NCBI GenBank assembly: GCA_002455215.1
Contig: DKKK01000032.1
Location: forward strand, 13,821-32,896
Length of the DNA: 19,076 bases
Source of the DNA: Anaerolineales bacterium UBA6668
GTDB lineage: Bacteria > Chloroflexota > Anaerolineae > Anaerolineales > UBA6668
Reading direction: 5' to 3'
Both the position numbers and the translations under genes were made by a program. Every line of letters starts with the position of its first letter. Position 1 is the first letter of the stretch. The notes beneath the pieces are model-generated. The model saw only the letters and a program-made list of their open reading frames with translations. It ran no database searches and was not told the DNA's origin. Positions 16,208 through 19,076 of this stretch are shown in pieces.

Positions 16208-16969
16208 TTATAGCGTGCGTTCGATACTTCGTAAAAAAGACACTGATTTTAAATTACGCTCTAGCAAAAGCGAGAGATAGCGCAGAAGGTGATTTTCCAC
16301 TTCTTTTAAGGTTTCGCTGGCTACTTGGAGTGCCAGCGCATTTTCAAACGAGCTACGTTGCAAAAAACGCAACAGTTTGAGTGCCGGTAAGGAAATGGGT
16401 TGGGGGATGCGGGCTTGGTCGCGGTAAGGTGGGCGCACAATGCCACCTAACAACGGGTCAAAAAACTGGTCTTCAGGGCAGATTTCTTCACCGCTGATCA
16501 CACACCATTGCAATTCCGGCTGAAAGCCCACCAGACTGAGCAGTTGTACTTCATAGTAGCGGGCAATCAGCGGTAAATTTTCGTGGCTGTTGATGTGTGT
16601 CAACGTGTCGCTTAGCAGTTTGAACAAGACAGGGCTGGCTTCTTCTTCAACGGTAAATTTATCGAGCAGTTCTACTACATAGGCGGCATAGCTGGCACGG
16701 CGCAGGTTTTCTCGTAGCCCGCGAAAGGCTTGCACGGTGTCGGCTTGGGTGATGATGTCCATATTGCGCCCATGTGCCAGCAATACGTCGCTGAGCATGA
16801 ACAGGTCGAGATGCCCTGCTTTGCGACTGCGCAATTTGCGGATGCCCTTTGCCAAAACGCGAATCTTGCCCTGCTGTGGTGTCAGCAAGGTCAGGATGCT
16901 ATCGGCTTCGCCAGTTTCAAACTGACGCAACACGATGGCATGGGTACGGGTGGTGCGGGGCGTAGACAT
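16208..16969 (-). CDS. recO: DNA repair protein RecO
   Basis: A 253-residue recombination mediator that works with RecF and RecR to load RecA on gapped DNA. It has the N-terminal OB-fold (about 8-83, HAIVLRQFETGEADSILTLLT and GKIRVLAKGIRK) and a C-terminal helical domain with LVGFQPEL. The zinc-binding cysteines found in many RecO proteins are only partly kept (C156 and C164; the other two positions are not Cys), so a zinc finger is unlikely. The ATG at 16969 fits the family start; an alternative 7 codons upstream lies inside repeat copy C. A TATAAT stands only 7 bases before this ATG. It is the first gene of the four-gene operon. Confidence 0.92.
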   Translation of the reverse strand: MSTPRTTRTHAIVLRQFETGEADSILTLLTPQQGKIRVLAKGIRKLRSRKAGHLDLFMLSDVLLAHGRNMDIITQADTVQAFRGLRENLRRASYAAYVVELLDKFTVEEEASPVLFKLLSDTLTHINSHENLPLIARYYEVQLLSLVGFQPELQWCVISGEEICPEDQFFDPLLGGIVRPPYRDQARIPQPISLPALKLLRFLQRSSFENALALQVASETLKEVENHLLRYLSLLLERNLKSVSFLRSIERTL

Positions 16970-16976
16970 ACCGTCA

Positions 16977-16982
16977 ATTATA
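16977..16982 (-). promoter_or_regulatory. -10 box in front of recO, supplied by the repeat end
   Basis: On the minus strand this is a perfect TATAAT, 7 bases before the recO ATG at 16969. Transcription would start at or next to the start codon, giving a leaderless mRNA. No good -35 is present (GCGCAG at the 17-bp position). Confidence 0.4.
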
Positions 16983-17040
16983 TTCGACAAGGATGGAAAC
17001 TGCGCTTTTTCCTTAAGGAAAAAAGCGCAAATCTGACCCG
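16977..17040 (+). repeat. Dispersed palindromic repeat, copy C
   Basis: ATTATATTCGACAAGGATGG, then the hairpin CTGCGCTTTTTCC / GGAAAAAAGCGCAA centred on TTAA, then ATCTGACCCG. Nearly identical to copy B over the whole length. It begins 8 bp upstream of recO, pointing away from that gene. Confidence 0.85.
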
Positions 17041-17083
17041 TTTTGAATACAGACCTGTGCGCTTAAAGAAAGAGCGAAACAAA

Positions 17084-17125
17084 AGCCCCACCTTTATGCA
17101 GAATCATTCTCACAAAGGTGGGGCT
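17084..17125 (-). terminator. Rho-independent terminator of the PPC-repeat protein gene
   Basis: AGCCCCACCTTT (17084-17095) pairs perfectly with 17114-17125 (12 bp). On the minus strand the stem is followed by TTTTGTTTCG. It lies 35 bp after the stop of the minus-strand gene at 17161 and separates it from recO. Confidence 0.85.
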
Positions 17126-17160
17126 ACTTGGCTAGGAAGAAACTGCCGCTTTGCGGGATT

Positions 17161-19076
17161 TTACTCCCCTTGCAAGGTCATTTGGTAAGTGCCGGTATCT
17201 GCACCATCGGGATTAATCACCAACTGATACACTCCATCTGCCGGAATCTCCACTGCTTCCGTATCACCCCCATACGAGTAGAAAATCTCGGTTTTGCCAT
17301 CTGGCGCAAAGAGCGAAATGTAGCCGCTAAAACTGTTACTGACCCCGGTCAGTTTCACCCGTTGTCCGGCGGTTAGGTTTACCGTGTAGCGCACCACCTG
17401 CCCCGGCACGTCAATGCTTCCGGTCAGTGTGCCTCCCACATTGGCAGTTAAGTTTTGCTCGGCGGGGGTGACATCCCAAAGCGTGAAGGCGGTTTTGCCC
17501 ACTGCGTCCTGCCCGGTACGCAATACGAGACGATATTCGCCTGTGGCAGGCACTGGGAGTGGGTCATTGGCAGAGCCATAGAAAGTTTGCACTTCATCAT
17601 AAGTATTCGGTTCGTAGAGGGTGTAGGTGAAGGATGTGCCCGTATCTTCCACTTCAAGCAAAACAAATTGCCCGGCGGTTAGGCTGATGTTGTACCATAG
17701 TTCTTGACCGGGCACCGTAATTTGCCCCTCGGTCAATTGATTGAGCGTAAGGGCGGTGCCGGGTGCGGCAGGTGGCACATTGCGCAGGATAAAGTTATAG
17801 GTGCCAAGTGTGTCGCCACTCCCATCCACTTCCAGCACATATTCGCCATCCGTCAAAATCTCGCTTGCTTGATTGGAATCGCCCCCGTACTGGGTAAAAA
17901 GCGGCTGGTCGCCAAAGGGTGGGTATAGGCGATACTCTAAGTTGTGTTCTTCGCCGAGCGAGTCAAAATACACCCATTGCCCGGCGGTTAGATTGAGCGT
18001 GTAGCGGGCAGTTTGCCCAGGTATGGCGATTTGTCCGCTGGCTGTTTCATCTAGCGCCAGTGCCGGGTCTGTGACAGCAGGCGGGACGTTCCACAATTTG
18101 AACTCATAGCTACCCGTTTTTGCGCCATTGCCATCCACTTCCAGCAGGTAATCACCGGCTATCGTGGCAGTGAAAGGTCCAAAATCGTCTCCATAGCCGG
18201 TCTGAAGCGTTTTATCTGCCAGTATTAGGCGAAATTCCAACGGCGAATCGCCCAATACATCCAAATAGAGGGTGTCCCCTGCTTGCAAGTTGAGATTGTA
18301 AACAGCGGTTTGTCCCGGCGTTTGCAAACTGCCACTGGCAGTGCTATCCAATGCCAATGCGCCGTTTTCAATAATGGCTGGCTGTAGAAAATGCAAAACA
18401 TACGTGTATGTGGCATCGGTTTGGGCTTCACTGGCAAGTATGGAATATTCACCACTTGCTGGCAGGGTCACCGGTCCAAAATCACCATTGTAGCCTCGTG
18501 CCAGTTCAGTTTTGCCATCCACGCTCAACAGTTGAAAATACACACTGCTCGAGCTTTCCAGCAATTGAAAATATAGGGTTTGCCCAGATGTTGCCGTAAA
18601 GTGGTGCGTAGTGGTTTGCCCAGCAGACACCTGACCATTCGTTTCATCGCCTTGGGTCACTCCCCCAGCAGAATTGCCATCGCCACTGCCAGGAGTAGGC
18701 TGAACATTGTCACTTCTACCTGTGAATATTTGGAAAATGTTAACAATATCACCGCCTTGATTGCGAGAAACCAGCCAAAAACCCAATGGGAGAACAACGC
18801 ACATACACAGGGCAAGGGTGCCGAGTGCCAGCCACAATGGCAAAGTTGACGTGCGTTTGGGAGCAGGAGTGAGTTTGGGAGCGGATTCTGTGGGGCTACT
18901 GACCGGTGTTTGCGCCACGGATTTGGCGGGAGCGGGTGCTGATGTGGCTGAGCCCAGTTGGGTGGCACTGGATTGTGGGGTGGCACGTTCAACCACGGTC
19001 GCCGCATCGGACGGCAATTGCGGGCCGCGTCCTTGCAAGGCTTGGGCAAACCCGTCTGCCAATGCGCCTGCAGTCG
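17161..19076 (-). CDS. C-terminal part of a membrane protein, probable Ser/Thr kinase, with five extracytoplasmic PPC-like repeats (5' end outside window)
   Basis: The frame is open to the window edge, so the gene is partial; numbering here counts from the TTG at 19062. The first residues (TAGALADGFAQALQGR) resemble the end of PknB-type Ser/Thr kinase domains of Chloroflexota; the kinase itself is not seen, so this is inference. A Pro/Ala/Ser/Thr-rich linker follows (about 16-73), then one membrane helix (74-98) and an extracytoplasmic region of about 535 residues. That region consists of five beta-rich repeats of 99-104 residues starting near 143, 242, 341, 444 and 548. Each has a PGQ(T)xxYxLNLTAGQ entry, a YGGD-like turn and a DGEYVLEVDGSG..GTYxF close, as in bacterial pre-peptidase C-terminal domains. 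Such repeats bind ligands or mediate adhesion, so the protein may sense extracellular material. A terminator follows the gene. Confidence 0.75.
   Translation of the reverse strand, partial: TAGALADGFAQALQGRGPQLPSDAATVVERATPQSSATQLGSATSAPAPAKSVAQTPVSSPTESAPKLTPAPKRTSTLPLWLALGTLALCMCVVLPLGFWLVSRNQGGDIVNIFQIFTGRSDNVQPTPGSGDGNSAGGVTQGDETNGQVSAGQTTTHHFTATSGQTLYFQLLESSSSVYFQLLSVDGKTELARGYNGDFGPVTLPASGEYSILASEAQTDATYTYVLHFLQPAIIENGALALDSTASGSLQTPGQTAVYNLNLQAGDTLYLDVLGDSPLEFRLILADKTLQTGYGDDFGPFTATIAGDYLLEVDGNGAKTGSYEFKLWNVPPAVTDPALALDETASGQIAIPGQTARYTLNLTAGQWVYFDSLGEEHNLEYRLYPPFGDQPLFTQYGGDSNQASEILTDGEYVLEVDGSGDTLGTYNFILRNVPPAAPGTALTLNQLTEGQITVPGQELWYNISLTAGQFVLLEVEDTGTSFTYTLYEPNTYDEVQTFYGSANDPLPVPATGEYRLVLRTGQDAVGKTAFTLWDVTPAEQNLTANVGGTLTGSIDVPGQVVRYTVNLTAGQRVKLTGVSNSFSGYISLFAPDGKTEIFYSYGGDTEAVEIPADGVYQLVINPDGADTGTYQMTLQGE

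Noticed and set aside
16730..17188. 152-codon plus-strand reading frame antisense to recO
   Set aside because: It combines recO antisense, repeat copy C and the terminator hairpin; no protein-like features.

Overview
The window is about 19.1 kb of bacterial chromosome, roughly half G+C by eye. The gene types fit a Chloroflexota bacterium, most likely in the Anaerolineae range. They include a primary sigma factor with a long acidic N-terminal region, a lone Flp-type pilin, a methyltransferase with an N-terminus that looks familiar from that group, and a probable Ser/Thr kinase tail carrying five pre-peptidase C-terminal (PPC)-like repeats. The assignment is an inference from protein style. There is no rRNA or tRNA in the window to test it, and I see no CRISPR array, phage gene or transposase.

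Left part (1-5.1 kb): the end of an RGG-tailed protein, then an intergenic stretch with a palindromic repeat element and a strong terminator. An OmpR-type response regulator and its histidine kinase follow, overlapping by 4 bp. Next is a secreted lipoprotein with the intradiol ring-cleavage dioxygenase fold. Converging on it from the minus strand are a GDP-L-fucose synthase and an ABC-2 polysaccharide export permease, which overlap each other. They are surface-glycan genes, but the ATPase partner and the GDP-mannose dehydratase are not present.

Middle (5.1-11.6 kb): a dihydropyrimidinase/hydantoinase stands alone. A tight plus-strand cluster of NarL-type regulator, 49-aa Flp pilin and SAM methyltransferase has its own promoter and terminator. 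The minus-strand primary sigma factor has a 5' leader that can fold its Shine-Dalgarno sequence into a stem. A minus-strand NAD-dependent epimerase-like gene has a perfect 26-bp palindrome where its transcript should start.

Right part (11.9-19.1 kb): cysS on the plus strand, then a compact minus-strand operon of recO, polyprenyl diphosphate synthase, SpoU/TrmH RNA methyltransferase and panC. At the edge is the C-terminal portion of a membrane protein, probably a Ser/Thr kinase.

The most unusual non-genic signal is a dispersed repeat, with three good copies and two partial ones. It starts with a TATTCGACA-type box and has a core hairpin centred on CCTTAAGG. In several copies the end of the element carries an outward-facing TATAAT-like -10 box; one lies directly in front of recO. 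The most system-like gene group is the regulator-pilin-methyltransferase cluster.
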